From Bryopsis sp. KO-2023 (Eukaryota; Chlorophyta; Ulvophyceae; Bryopsidales; Bryopsidaceae), in the NCBI GenBank assembly GCA_030272585.1, contig BSYQ01000004.1, positions 3,100,001 through 3,164,000 of the forward strand: DNA of 64,000 nucleotides. The letters run 5' to 3'. The translations under genes were made by a program, and so were the position numbers. The notes beneath the pieces were generated by a model that made no database searches, was not told where the DNA came from, and worked only from the letters and a program-made list of their open reading frames with translations. Of this stretch, positions 46,301 to 59,038 are shown one piece after another; the first letter of the stretch is position 1; every line of letters starts with the position of its first letter.

Positions 46301-49300
46301 TTTGATTTCCTCATGCCACTGGGGAAGGGTTCCAGGGACTAAAAGATCATATGGTGTCAAAAATTTATAGCACCATGCATGGACTATCAATGACAAAGCA
46401 AGACAGCAGAAGATATGATTGGCTTCCACTTGCCCCACTTTGGGGTGGTAATTTTCTTTTTTTACTTCTCTTTTCTTTTTGCTTCTACCCCGCTTTGGGG
46501 CGGTAATTTTCTTTTACTTCTGTCTCTCTTTTTTTTGGGAGGTTTTCTTCTTCTTCTTTTTTTTCTTCCTTCCCTTCATAGTTTCTACCCAATCCTTCCA
46601 TCCTAAAGATTCCAAGTTAACAATTCGTAGTATATTTTTTTCTTGATTTAGGTATGGAGAGGAAAAGACACTTTTTTCTTCTTTTTCTTTGTAAGAAGCG
46701 CCTTTTTTCAGTGCATACAAGTACCAACCCCGATGGGAAGCCCCAAAAGCGGCCTAGACTTTTCAAATCCTATTATTCTCCATTGAATGTAATGATTTCT
46801 TTTTTTCATGAAACGAACCCCCAAAAAGAAAAAAAAAGCCAACATACAAATCCGCATCAAAACACAAATCTTTCCCTCCCCCTCTAAAAACCCCAATCCA
46901 CCACCACAATGCTTTTCATTCTTTCCTTTCCTGGTTGGTTCTTGAAAAGAGCAATATTAAAATCCTTCCTTGTAAGCCACACTAGCAAGGTAAGGGGAAA
47001 AAGAAAAAAAAAAGATAGGTTACAAGAAAAACAAAGCGAAAAAAAAAAACAGGAAAGTGAAAGAAAGGAAAGTGAAAGAAAAATATTATACTAGAAAGTC
47101 CCTCATTCCCTAACCATGTCCATTGTCTTTTCTTGGGGAGCAGGGTTGTTTTTTTTTTTTGGAATCTATACTGGGAGAATATTGTTCGCAAAGTAACTTC
47201 TCTTTTTTTTTTTTTTTCAAATTTGTATAAAATCAAACTGAAATTCCTTCTAACGCTGCCATCTGTACATCTAATTTTCTTCAAAAGAGTAAAAACAGTG
47301 TTGTCAAATCAATCCAGGATTGCCATCTAACAAGCAGTTTTTTTGTTGTTTTTTTAAATGAAATCTGGGAAACAGGGAAGGGGAGCAGGCCAATCAAATA
47401 CACCACTTTTTATAATTTTTATGAAGTTTTTTTCCTTCGACTTCCCCAGGAAGAGCCCAAAGCAAATCAATACCTAACGGATTTTTGAAGCCGTCATCTT
47501 TCTGTGGCAAGAAAGCTGATTTTTTAATTTTTTTGTTTCTGTCCCTGCAGTCAAAATGTAGGCCCCCTCCTTTTTTTCTTTTTTTTTTTTGCTCTTTCAA
47601 TTGAACTCCCCTTCCCAAAGATACAATTCCTTTTGTTAGAAGCATCTGAAGCAAAATGCACAGGTTGAGTACACGCTCCCAGATTTTTTTTTTCGATTTT
47701 TTTTCCCCTCCCTCCCTGCATATTTTGTTTTCTGACCACCAAAAAAAAAAAAAAAAGGAAAAAAGAAAAAAAAATACAAAGCAAAGAAAAAGCCAAAAGC
47801 AAGAAGACGAAGAAAAAGATTAAGAGATGGTCTCATCACTTCTAAAATGTTGTGTACTTCAAAATCACCGCTACAAATTAAAAAAAACAAAAACTGTTAA
47901 GGTTGTCTGCTTGCTCATTGGAACCCAGGTTTTGTAAAGAAACCCACCAGGTTTTTTTTTTTAACCTCTCATCTGCCCCCCCTCCTGTCCCCCTCCCTAT
48001 CTGTCTCTCCATTTCCCTTAATCCAACATTCAAAAAATCCTTGTTTGATTTGAAAATAAAACAAAACATTCCCTTTTTTTGTGGACAGACGCTCACTCGA
48101 AAAGATTGCTTCATTCCCATAACCTCCCCTTCAAATCCCCACCACCATTTCCCTCAATTTTCCATGAGACCAGAAATCAGGAAGCTGGATCAGGCAATGG
48201 TTCGACGAAAAAAAACCTGTCTTTGCTAGAGTAGTTCAAATCCCCCACCCTGTATTCTCTTTTTTTTTTTTTTTTTAAACTCTCTCTCTCTCTCTCTCTT
48301 CTCTTTTTTTTGTTTGTCAAACGTTTTCTTTGTTTTTTTTTTCATAATTTTGTAATCACCCCAGAACATCAGCCGCTGCACATCTAATCATCTCTTCTTT
48401 TGGTTTTCTTTTTCTTTTTGCATTTCGTATTTATTCAGGGCCTTGGTTTCCCCAGGATTTTTTTGACTAGACGACAAAAAAAACGTTTTCGCTGAGATTA
48501 ATTCCGGCTAATTTGTAACATCCTTTTTTGCATTTTTAATTTTTTTTCCCCTTCTTCCTCCCCATCCTTTTTGCTGGCTAATTATCTCTTCCTGGGTTAA
48601 TTACCTCCTCCTGGATTGATTCTCTTTTCCACAACCCTGTCCACAAACAAACAAAACACATCCGAATGATTTCCCCCTTTCCCTGCTGTCACTAAAAGCA
48701 CATCCTAACAGGACCACAAGACCCTCAATTTTAAGGCCTCTAATTAACCACCTCACAAAAAAAAAGAAAAAAAAAACAAGAAAAGAGGTGTTTCCTGCAA
48801 AAATATAAGCATAAAAGGAAACCCCTGTTTCTCTTTCCTCATACGATTTCGACACCAAATCATCATACCGTAGCTTCAATTTGTTTTTCCTTCTCTCCTC
48901 CCACCCACCCCCCCTCCTCCAACAAGTTGGGAGCAAGCATTCTCATTTTTCCCTCCAAACCCACCCACCCACCCCCCTTTTTTTTTTTGGTTGTGTGTTG
49001 GTAACTGTTGCTGCTGCTGTTGTTTTTTTTTCCAAAATGAAATATAAATCCAAAAAAAGAATATAAAGCCTCTTATTCGTCAAACCGCTGGGCCGAACAA
49101 AAGATTTGTCCTCAAAACCCCCACCCCTGCCCACCACCATTCCGTGAATTTCTTTTTTATATAATTTTTTTCATTGGTTCAATTGTTGCAATTGTTCCTC
49201 TCTCTCTCTCCCCCCCTCTTTTTTTTTTTCGACATTTCTTTTTTTGAGGGAAGGGGTCAGTATCTCTTTCCCTGCAAATCCACAAAAGGTATTTTTTTGC

Positions 49301-49440
49301 CCTTTCTCCTCATCCTTTTTTTTCCCCTGAAAAGAAGAGGACTTTATCCAGCAAGCGAAATTAACATATTCGTATCTTTTTTCCCCTTTTCTTTCCCCTG
49401 TCTATCTCTCTCTCTGTGTTTTTTTTTTTTTCCTTTTTAT
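43342..49440. other. Six-kb intergenic tract, T- and A-rich, no gene seen
   Basis: Dominated by long T and A runs, CT and GAAAA microsatellites (for example 45442-45474 and 48280-48300) and short low-complexity open frames rich in Phe, Lys and Ser. No frame shows a domain, and no exon chain could be built. It includes the CAP upstream region near 43.3-43.7 kb and the 3' flank of the RBM45-like gene near 49 kb. Confidence 0.6.
46423..46522. repeat. Two ~45-bp direct repeats carrying CCCC-N5-GGGG palindromes
   Basis: Copies at about 46423-46470 and 46482-46522 share CTTTGGGGxGGTAATTTTCT and end TTACTTCT. Each contains a small inverted repeat, CCCCACTTTGGGG and CCCCGCTTTGGGG, at 46433-46445 and 46488-46500. 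Confidence 0.85.
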
Positions 49441-52400
49441 TCATGCCATTTGGCTGGTCAGTTCACCAGGGGATCCGACATGCATTCCAGAAGAAACAGT
49501 GAGCGTTTCGCCCAGGACATCTGCACCATTCAACATTTGGAGGGCATCCCGTGCGGAATCCATCCCTGAAAATTTCACAATGCCAAGCCTCCTGTCCTGT
49601 TGAAGCCTCACGTATTCCACTTTACCAAATTTGGAGAAGAGATGGTGGAGTGTATACTCGGGCATGGGGCGGGTGAGGGCCGTGTACACCTTGGTGTCAT
49701 CTACGTTGTCATCCACCAACACCGATCCATTCCCTGAAAAAAAAAAAGCATACGATTTGAAAAAAATGCATGGGGCATTGTATTGAATTCAAAGTATTTT
49801 ACATAAGGGCAAACGGCCGAGTGCAGCTCGTTCACGAAAAAATGTGTTTTCGGCTACATGGGGCATTATCCTTTTTACTTTATTCCATGCAAAAACAAAA
49901 ATTTACCCAGCAAGCATCACGATTCAGAATTCGTTCATAGAAGAGTTATTCAAATAGGTGTTTGTGTACCTCAAAATTGTTTGTGTACCTCAAAATCGTT
50001 CCGACTTTTCCCCCCCCAACAAAAGTTTCTGATTTGTTCTAGATGGGCCCACCTGAATCGCACTCCTCAAAGACACCTGCATCACAACCCTCCTGGCTTG
50101 AGTTCTTGAACCGACGCCCGCTTTCGCACGTCTGAGATGAATACGATATGGTTGAGAGAGGGCTGCTCTTGACCCCCAAAGGCTCTGCGAACATCACCTT
50201 GAGGCGATGTCCTGAATGAGGGGGAAATTCTATTCCGTTGAGGTGTTGGACCGCTGCTCCGGCAGCCTCGTGTGTTGAATAATTCACATAACAGTACCCC
50301 TAGCACACAAAGAAATAATAATACACCTCACTCTCCGTTTCTTTCCCCCTTCCCTCTATATGTCAAAAGAACGAAAGCATGGTCCAAAATGGTGTTTTGT
50401 TTTACCTTTGATTTGCCAGTTCTTTTATCTTTTTTGAGATCACAATATTCCATGCCTGGGAACCTCCTGAAAAGCCTAGCCAGCATCTCCTCTGTCACCC
50501 CCTGCAGAACACCAACTCCCACACACTCACGAAAGAAACCTATACGAAACGGGCGCACTGACAGTAATGCGAAAGGGTTGCACGAGTGATTTTTTTTAAC
50601 TTAAAACTTCCAGGGGAACAGACAATTCACCAAAAAAAAAGAAACTCGCCTCCAGCATGGACAATGTCTGAGTTGCTGCTGAGATCAGTTTAAAAAAAAA
50701 AAAATCAGAATGTTGAAATTTCAGCCCACCTTATAGACGACAACGAAGAGCCTTTGTTTGCTCAGACTTGGGGAGGATCCAGTCGGTGACAGCGTTGAAT
50801 CAACAGCGCTGTAGCTGTTCATGTCGCCACCCGACAGGGCAGGTTGGTTATCCATCATTTGACCGACACCAGGGGTATTCAAAGCCATTCGGCTCAACCC
50901 AGTACCTGAGTAATACATGCAGCCTGCTCCCATCTCAGCACTCAGGTTTTCTTTTCCCAGGCGGTGGTCGTATGTTGTGAAAAGAGGAAACGACATGTCA
51001 GGCCGACCGGGTGGTTTTGCATGCAAAATACCTGGGGCACCTATGCGCATTCCTCCAAGAGATCCCAGTCCAGAAAGGCTTCCCTGTGCGACACATCCAC
51101 ACAACCCAATCATTGCATGACAGCTACAGTCATTTTCAAATCCAGAAGTGTTTGAACACCCCGCTCTAACCCCCTCCCCAAAAAAAAATGAAAAAAAAAA
51201 ACAACTCCAGCCATGATTGCATTCAACACTGTAACAGAGGGGCTTGGTTAATAATATTCACCTGCGGCGAGATTGGCGAATCCATCTTTCCTAATCCTGG
51301 CATTGAGGACAGTGGCCCCATGCTCATGCTCGCCATCGATGCCAGCGTCCCCACTCCGCCCAAAGCCAACCCTGACAATCCTAAAACAACACAATCAGAC
51401 ACCTCCAGGCCCCAAAAAACACTTCAGCAGGGATTATGCAATCTCAGACAGCGCATTGTCACCTGGAACCGGACGAGCTGGGTGGGGATTGCTCAGGTGC
51501 AAGCCTCCCATGTTAAAATCTAACTGTGTCTGCAACAGAAATGGACACATTTTTTGTGAGTAGAAGACTTAATAATTAAAAAAATCTGTTCATGAAATTT
51601 CTCGAGCATAGTGTTCCTAAGCATGCCAGAAAATGTTGCATACATCTTGGCATTCAGGCTGGCTTTTTCTTCTTTTTTTTTTCAATTTCTGGGGTGGGGT
51701 GGGGGGCATGAATCCCTGTACCTGGAGAGAGTGGCCGTAGCCGCTGTTCGCCATAATGCTGTCAAGTCGTGCTCGCTTGGACTTCGGCTCAGCCAGCATG
51801 CATTTCACTTTGTACCCAGCAAGCTGATCAGAACAGAACAGTCACTTAGAAATCTAAACAGAGTATATGCAATATTTGGAAAAAAAAATTACATGTGAGC
51901 TTTGTGCACAGTACATTGGAAAGAGAGTGAAAACTGAAGGATCGAATTTCTGACGGATGGTCTGTGTGTCGCGGGGTCGGCAAGCGAAACGCGCGTTTCC
52001 AAACGCACCATGCCAGAGTCGCAAATTTCCTCCATTCCCTTCAGGGCTGACGAAGCTTTCGCATACTTGGCAAAGACGACCCCCTTGGATTGAATCAAGT
52101 CGGTTTTGCAGTAGTCCAAATCTGGGTACTTGCTCAGCTCCGCCTGTGGTGTGGAAAATAGCCAGAAAACGCTGCGTCAGTGCGAAATGTGACGACTGGA
52201 AGGGGGGGCGGGTGGCGGGGGGGGGCAGATGTCGTTAAGGATGGAGTGTGGCTGTTGCAACGAGGCGTTACCTTAATTGTCATGGCGTCAGCAGTCTTCG
52301 GAACCACCAGAAATAGACGGGACCTTGGTGGGATGTTGTCGGGGTCACAAGCGAGTTCCAAATCCAGTTGTTGTCGTGTCTGAGGATTATTTCTGCGAAG

Positions 52401-53509
52401 CACGCCGCGAAACAGACCATCAGCATCACAGAGAACGTCCCATTTCGAACGTCACAACACCGATCGACGGCCAGCATCAACCGTTACTTTGCGGAAAAAC
52501 CGCACTTCCTGCCTTTTCGATGCCCCTTGGCGTGCCACACCCTTTCCGACACCATTCCTTTCAAAAAGAGAGATGAGCCCAAGGACGCTGCCCGAAAGAC
52601 GTCAACCCAGTGACGATCGACACGGAAAAAACAGGTTGGAAAGTTGTGCGGGGTGTTGACCCCCGTGACGCACTGCACGTACCTTGCGTTAGGCGATTCC
52701 GCGAGCAACACCTTGAGCTTGGGACCGCGACCGTTGTTGAGAACCGCGCCATTCAAGTTTTCCATCGCGCAGGCAGCAGCGGAGGCAGTGTCGAACTTGA
52801 CATACGCAACTGCGGAAAGGAAAGCAGCGCCGAGCGCGAGCCCGAAGGGGAAGTCAATAAACACAGCAACCTCGGCGGATCGACAAACACGGGTCTTACT
52901 AAGAACACCAAGTTCGCCGACACGTTGACGTTCATCTTCAGCGATAAACGCTCGACGAGCGGAAACTACTGGCGAAGAGCCCAATCCGCACCGAGGACGA
53001 AACCATTACAACAGGAAACTCGAACGCAAGCTGTGTGAAGCCGAAAAAAAAAACCGCGACGGCCAGATGCCCCGACGCTTCCTTCCAACTTTTTCTTACA
53101 CACTGTATTCACGAGACTTGTCATGGGGGTTACCAAACCAAACGATGGAGCAACGTGCGTTCCACAAACCAGAAGGGGTGTGTGTTTCTTTGGGGGGGGG
53201 AGGGAGGGGGGGTTAACAGAAGAGTCCACGGGCAAAACTGCTCACCCCCTTTGTCGCGAATAACCTTGACGTTTTGAATTGTCCCAAAAGGCTCGAATGC
53301 CGATTGCAATACTTCCGCCTAGCAAACAACAACCGCGAAACAAACACAGGAGGCGTCACCAACGAGGGCTAAAGGAGAATACACAGATCGTCTCGGGAAA
53401 CGCAAAAGATGCCAGGGAGGTTCCGTGCGAAGAGCGCGAGTCGGGAGGGCCCCACCTTCGCAGATTTTCCGCAAACGACAAAAAGTCTTGAACCCGGGGG
53501 GTCGTCCAT
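49441..53509 (-). CDS. RBM45-like RNA-binding protein with four RRMs
   Basis: Nuclear/cytosolic RNA-binding protein; its RNA targets are unknown. Twelve exons: 53456-53509, 53246-53318, 52683-52809, 52272-52392, 52009-52143, 51722-51823, 51463-51529, 51262-51380, 50730-51083, 50406-50501, 50053-50299 and 49441-49733, giving 595 residues. RRM1 runs from SRLFVVCGKSAK to KLKVLLAESPNAR, and RRM2 from SRLFLVVPKTAD to GYKVKCMLAEPKSKRARLD. A Gly/Met/Pro-rich linker follows. RRM3 runs from QRLFVVVYKGVTEEMLARLF, with PGMEYCDLKKDKRTGKSKGY, to KVMFAEPLG. RRM4 is near the C-terminus (KVYTALTRPMPEYTLHHLF). The order, and the PGMEYC element matching PGLEYC of animal RBM45 RRM3, support RBM45 rather than CELF/Bruno. 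The ATG at 53509 follows an in-frame stop. Confidence 0.92.
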
Positions 53510-54734
53510 TATCGTCGTCAGCAAGCACAAAGTCAATACGGGCTGGAACTCGCTGGCGTTCCTGGCCGGTCAGAAGACGATCGGTTATCTCACAGATGGC
53601 TGAGCTCTTCTAAAATACCCGATGCCTTGTGCCCCATTATCGAACGTATTTTTGTCGTTCCAGAATCTGGCATTGATTTTGAAGCTTCTGTCTTCCTTGG
53701 CACCGCACGCCGTACAGTCATCACTCGAAAACGGCTGAGTGTTCGCGTCTCGGGCCTCCATGTTGGACTGGAGGGATTTATCTCCTTGTGAAATTCTGTG
53801 GGATGAGTGTGGCTGGCCGCTCTTTGGGTATTCTAGTACCACCTGTAACATAGATTACGATGTTTCACGGAACAAACTTCCGGATCCAGTTCGTGGTGGG
53901 GGCGGTTTTCTTTCTCTTACAGGCACACATTACCAAGCGAACTACGACACCCCTGCATGGCATGGTGCGTGTCTAGGTTGTTGCTCAGTCTCGAGGCGGC
54001 CCTGCCCCTTTCCAACGCGTACCCCCAGTTGGGCTGCCCGCTACCTGCCCGGAGCTATTTTCATTCGTCTTTGCTGATTGATTATGCGGTGCTCACATGG
54101 GTTTGCGGAAGATATTACTATTCGAAGCAGAATTGTTATTGATTGATTGATTCAGACAAAACTTCCACTCCCAAAAAAAGCAAGGGGGCGGGGGGATTTG
54201 ATGTTTGTTTTGTTCACAGGGCGCCGATCACTGTGAAAATGGGAAGAAGTGTTGCATGAAATAGTTGTGGGGTGGGGCCCTGTGCCATGGTAGGCGATCG
54301 TTAAGAGAGAAGCTTGTTCGCAAATTTGTTTTGGCTGTGAATTTGCCACACTTCGAAAGTTTACAATTGTGACCCCAGCTTGCAAGTTGGAAAGCAAAAG
54401 CAACGAAAAAACCGGAAATTCAATTCAATTCAATTCAAAATGAAAGTTTGGGCGATTGCTTCTCCTGGCCGACCGGTCCCTTGGGACTGACAAGCAGCAC
54501 ACACTAGTTTCTGTCACGGCATCATCATCTATTTATTCGATATGAAACACGAAGCAATTCTCTGCAAGAAAAAAAAAAGAATACCCTCGAAACGCGCGTG
54601 TCGATAACCACAGCACTGTCTCAGCGCGAAATCTCTTACAGCTTTTGCCTGTCACGGCCCGAAGAAGCTATTTTCTGTTGGTGTTACGAAACGGCCTGCG
54701 GCTCGCCTTGAGGAAGTAACAACGAGAGTGCGAT
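53510..54734. promoter_or_regulatory. Divergent promoter between RBM45-like (-) and PH gene (+)
   Basis: A 1.2-kb spacer holding both upstream regions. A minus-strand frame at 53585-53851 (MEARDANTQPFSSDD...) is open and ends at a plausible donor (ATCT then GTGAGA near 53594), so it might be an alternative first exon of the RBM45-like gene. It does not join the established reading frame, so I treat it as 5' UTR or chance. Confidence 0.45.
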
Positions 54735-56304
54735 ATGAGTAATCTCTTCGGGCGCTCTTCGAAGAATTATAGTGATGTCGAATTCTGGGAGGAGCCCGAA
54801 CGCTCGGGCTGGCTCATGAAGCAAGGTGCGAACCCGACGAGTTCACCATCTCGTCGCCAATCGATTATCGGCCGTGACATCAGATTTTTTTTCTTTTTTG
54901 TTTTTTGAGATCCGTTCATTAGTCGGAATTCTTCGGTCGCAGGGCGACTGAAGCGCTTTCATTCGGTTGTTTGCTAAGTGGATCTCACGACTTTCAGGGG
55001 AATATCTGAAGAACTGGAGGCGAAGGTTCGTGGTCACTTTGTTTTTTTTTCCTGCGAGAAGCCCGATTGACTTTCAACGCCGGAGCTTTGTTTTATACCC
55101 CACGCAGCATCGTGCAGCACTGACCAGAGCTTTTTATCGCAGGTGGTTTGTGTTGAAGCAGGGGAAAATATTTTGGTTCAAGAGCGACATCGTCACATCG
55201 GTGCGCCTTATCAACACCCTTCCAAAATATAAAATATTACTAATTATTTTTTATTTTATTTATTCAAAAAAAATAAAAGCTTTGAGCACACATCACTGAA
55301 TGGTCCATTTACAGTCGGCAAACATACAAGCAAACAAATCTCAACTGAAATTTATGAAAGAACCGCATATATATATATATATATATTATTTATGTTTGCC
55401 CAGTTGGATATGGGCAAACTTTCCACACTTCTTAAAAAATATATATTTTTTTAATTTTTTCCAAGACATTGCCAAAATCAGAAATTGATGTCAGAATGCC
55501 CTCAAACTGCCTTTTACCCATATGCATGGTGTCAGAAAGAATGAAAGTACTTCCGAGACGAAAGCCTCACCAGTTCTTTTTGTTTTTTTGTTTCAACAGG
55601 AGAGTGTGCCACGTGGCGTAATCTGTGTAAGTTATCCTGTAAATCAACCATTCATTTTACTGCCATGTGAAATCCTCAAGTGCAATGCACCTGAAAAAAG
55701 GTGCACATCTAGGTGATTTTCGGGCGTCCATCCACAGAATCAAGTTTGTTTTTTTTTGGCAAGGGAGCAAAACGAAGCTCTGAAAAATTCTTGTTTGCAG
55801 GTTAACAACTGCTTATCGATCAAGGGAGCAGAGGACACATTGAACCGACAACATGCGTTCGAAATCACTATCCATCCAGTCGATCGGATGTTTTTCATTG
55901 CCGACACTGAAAAGGTAGGACCCCCCCCCCACACACACACACGCACACATGCAAGCACACATAGGAGGCCTGCATGTTTTCTGGGATTGGTTCGTTTCAT
56001 CTCGCACAGCGAAAACACACAAGTGGAAAATGTTGTCTGGGGAGCGATGATCTGTTGTGGCTGGTGTCGCAGGAAAAAGAAGATTGGATTAATTCCATCG
56101 GCCGTGCTATCGTGAAGCATTCGAGAAGGTGTGTGAGGAAATGCTGTGCAACCTTGAATTTGCTTTCACCTTTTTTCCTGGCACGCTCTTGTCATAAGTT
56201 CTCACCAAAATGGGAAGATGGTTGGCTAAAAGGACGCATTTTCTTTGATTCTGTTTTTCAGCTTGCTGGAACACGATCATTCAGACTACACGACCCACAA
56301 GTAG
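54735..56304 (+). CDS. Small pleckstrin-homology protein, plant PH1 type
   Basis: Binds membrane phosphoinositides and is expected on endomembranes. Seven exons: 54735-54825, 54998-55025, 55143-55200, 55600-55626, 55801-55914, 56073-56128 and 56262-56304, giving 138 residues, close to Arabidopsis PH1 (about 145). One PH domain fills most of it: FWEEPERSGWLMKQGEYLKN, then WRRRWFVLKQGKIFWFKSD, VPRGVICVNNCLSIKGAEDT, FFIADTEKEKEDWINSIGRA and IVKHSRRSLLEHDHSDYTTH. The N-terminus (MSNLFGRSSKNYSDVEFW) and the tail both follow the land-plant protein. Two exons are only 28 and 27 nt. This gene is one of the best clues that the genome belongs to the streptophyte/green line. Confidence 0.95.
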
Positions 56305-58261
56305 AGAGAGGATCTGGTGCAAACGACCAAGAACTTGGTGAGCCAATAGTGAAAATTGCCAATTGCTAATTTCTTAACGGCCTTGGAAAGAAAACGTGGG
56401 ATGGAATATGCATAAAAATTTGTTTCAACAGTTTTTATTTTGCGCTTCTGTGGTTGCTGATAGTCTAAAAAACGATTCCAAAAATATACATCTACTGTCC
56501 CCATCCACCCCTCCATTGTTCATGACAATGATGATGATGAAAACAAAATATTTTAAATTATATTTTATATGATTTTAAAATGCTCTGAGGGTGAAAGGAG
56601 AGAAATTGAACAGAGGGTTTGGATTGTACGGGGGAAATTTCATGAAGACGTGTCTGATATTTTTTCTTTCCCTTATCTTTTTTTTGAAAGGGCACAAGCA
56701 AGCATCACAAGGAGGAGGAGGAGAAATGTATCATTTTTCTTGACATCCTTTTATTTGCCACAACGCATGATAGATTTTGCAGGACTAGGAAATGTGTTTT
56801 CTTTTTGTCGTGTGTGTGAAAGTATGAATTTTCGAGAAGGTGTCAGAAAAACAGGCAAAAAAAAGAAAAGAAAACCCCTTCCCCCTGCTTCCCTACTCTT
56901 TTTCTATTTCAATGAAATGGGGAAAAGGAGGAAGGGGGGAAAAAATTGCAAGAAAAAACGATCGAGGTCTAAAAAAAAAAAAGAATGGGGTTTGTGCTTC
57001 ACTTGCACATTTCTTTCAAGGAAAAAAAAGTTGTGGGGGAAGGGAAGAGTCTTTAGCGGGTTTATATTAGTTTTGGCAAAGAAGGGATGAAAAGAAAAAA
57101 AAAAGGAGAGAAAACGTTAAATCGGTGGACTCACGTAGGTGGGGATTGCACAGGAAGTGGTTTGCCCAGTTATCTATTTGATTTTGGTTTTATCTTTTTT
57201 TTTCTCCCCTCTGGATTTCTCTTTTTTTTTTGCTACATGTTTTTTCAGCCAGGGGGGGTAATGAATCCAGGTATTGGAGGAAAGTGAAATTTCATATATC
57301 TTTTAAGCATGTTGGTAGTGTTTTGGGGTGTGTGTGTATTTTCAACCCTTGAAAACAGCATGATGCAAAAGAACAAGGGTTGGTGGCGGCAGGGTTGATT
57401 GTCAGGTCTCCTAGTGAATGAAATGGAGCTTTGGTGGTCATGGGGCTTTCGACACCTTTTTGTGGGTTGAGGTGTCTTCGTAAAAGGGTTGGTACCTCTT
57501 GTCGTTTATTTGTGAATAGAGAGAGAGAGAGAGAGGGGAAATATGGTAATGAACAAGAACCTGTTTTGCTCAGAAGCATACCAGACTCCCCCAAAAATGG
57601 CAAAATGGGGTGTCCCAGGAGAATCAAAGGGCGGCATGTGAAATAAATTTCGGCCATTTCGTATAATTATTCCAGAAAAAACACAAGCAGATGAGGCAAA
57701 CAAGAGCAATTTTATCCAACTTATGACAGTGTATGTGCATGTACATACCCTCATGTGAACCACCAAAAAAAATTGGAAACGAAATATGCTGAGTTTGCAG
57801 CATCTCATTGGACTCTTGTTTGGGGAAGGGTTGGGCAATGCTGAAAAGAATAGGAATGAAACAGTTTTCTTTTTCCCACCAGAGAAAAATCTTGTGCATC
57901 CGAACCAGCTTCAACAAAACGAACCAACCTCTCCTATTACATTTTTCGACAACGGAATAACCAAGCTAACACGCACATCCAGGTCCTCAACATCGCTTTT
58001 CTTTTTTCTTGGGAGGGGGGACCCCAGGTCAAGAATGGCTGAGATGTGGCCCTCCACTCAACCTCCAGAGTGATACATGCTTGCAGCACAAAGCTCTGTG
58101 TTTTTAAACCTGTTGTGTTTGAAAACAACACCTGTACCCTATGAACAACAAAAAGACCTAGCAACAGTGGTTCTTGAGAAAAGAAATAACTGGCTTTTTT
58201 TGAGGCTTCACTGCGCTCCCTCTCTCTCTCTTTGTGGTATTGAATGGTGAGAGAGAAAGCA

Positions 58262-58410
58262 GATGATGATAATATCATTAAAAGATGGGTTAATACGAAC
58301 GAATTAATTTCATTGATTTTCTGTTGATACGAAAGCGGATGATGATAATATCATTGAAAGATTGTTTAATACGAACGGATTGATTTCATTGATTTTCTGT
58401 TAATACAAAC
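58262..58410. repeat. Two tandem copies of a 76-bp unit
   Basis: Copies begin at 58262 and 58338 with GATGATGATAATATCATT and continue through TTAATACGAACG and TTTCATTGATTTTCTGTT. They differ at several positions. Confidence 0.9.
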
Positions 58411-58474
58411 AAGTGTAATGTTATTATTATTCTTGCACGCGTACGCGCGAAAAAAGTGCTTCTTCTTCTTGCAC

Positions 58475-58522
58475 GACGAAGTATGAGTGCGACGAAGTAT
58501 GACTGCGACGAAGTATGACTGC
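58475..58522. repeat. Three tandem copies of a 16-bp unit
   Basis: GACGAAGTATGACTGC and one variant (GAGTGC ending) repeat at 58475, 58491 and 58507. They lie 400 bp from the conserved LTR segment, possibly within the LTR. Confidence 0.9.
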
Positions 58523-58882
58523 GACAGCATCCTTGGAGGGGTCAAACAAACAATCAAATGTTGATCAAATGTTGAGCAGCAAGTTAATGTTTTATATATA
58601 TATGTTCGGCTCGTTAGCGCTGTATGCAATGTGCAAGTGTTGATTGAGCTGGAAAAAGGTTCCAAGCCTGTTGCGTGCCTTAATACGAAAACACCACCAT
58701 ATAAGCATCTCGGAAACGACGAGTACAGTCAAAGATAAACTACAGCTGCATGATCGCTGACACAGCGCAGTTATTTTCAAGATGTTCAAAATACCACAAA
58801 TACTCCATAATGAAAGCTTTGGAACATCTTGTTGAAACAGATTTCTTTCGAGAACAGATTTGCATGATGCTGAAGGCTCTAC

Positions 58883-59032
58883 TATCAAACAACGAAGTAA
58901 ACAGCTGCTTACATTGAATCAAAGTACCTTCGTTCTTTTAACCACAACCATGTTTGATCTATCCCATGTTCTAATCCCATAAGATGACCCCGTCTAATCA
59001 ATCACGAGCTACCTTCCCATCAATTCTGACAC
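58883..59032 (-). repeat. 3' LTR segment (shared 150 bp)
   Basis: Appears to match 60463-60612 base for base. On the minus strand it follows the pol stop codon and a short purine-rich tract. Sequence below 58883 is not present at the 5' copy, so the true LTR end is not visible by comparison. Confidence 0.9.
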
Positions 59033-59038
59033 GCTTCC

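Larger units (their letters stand above)
56305..58882. other. Spacer between PH gene and LTR element
   Basis: No gene recognised; purine- or T-rich frames here are low-complexity. A GA microsatellite lies near 57516-57535. The right end carries two tandem repeats listed separately and may include the rest of the 3' LTR. Confidence 0.55.

Noticed and set aside
49441-53509. CELF/Bruno assignment for the RRM gene
   Set aside because: CELF has three RRMs, with a conserved long linker before the third. This gene has four, with RBM45-like RRM3 and RRM4 sequences.
53585-53851. Minus-strand frame as the N-terminus of the RBM45-like protein
   Set aside because: It ends at a donor but no acceptor joins it to the RRM1 frame, which has its own ATG at 53509 just after an in-frame stop.
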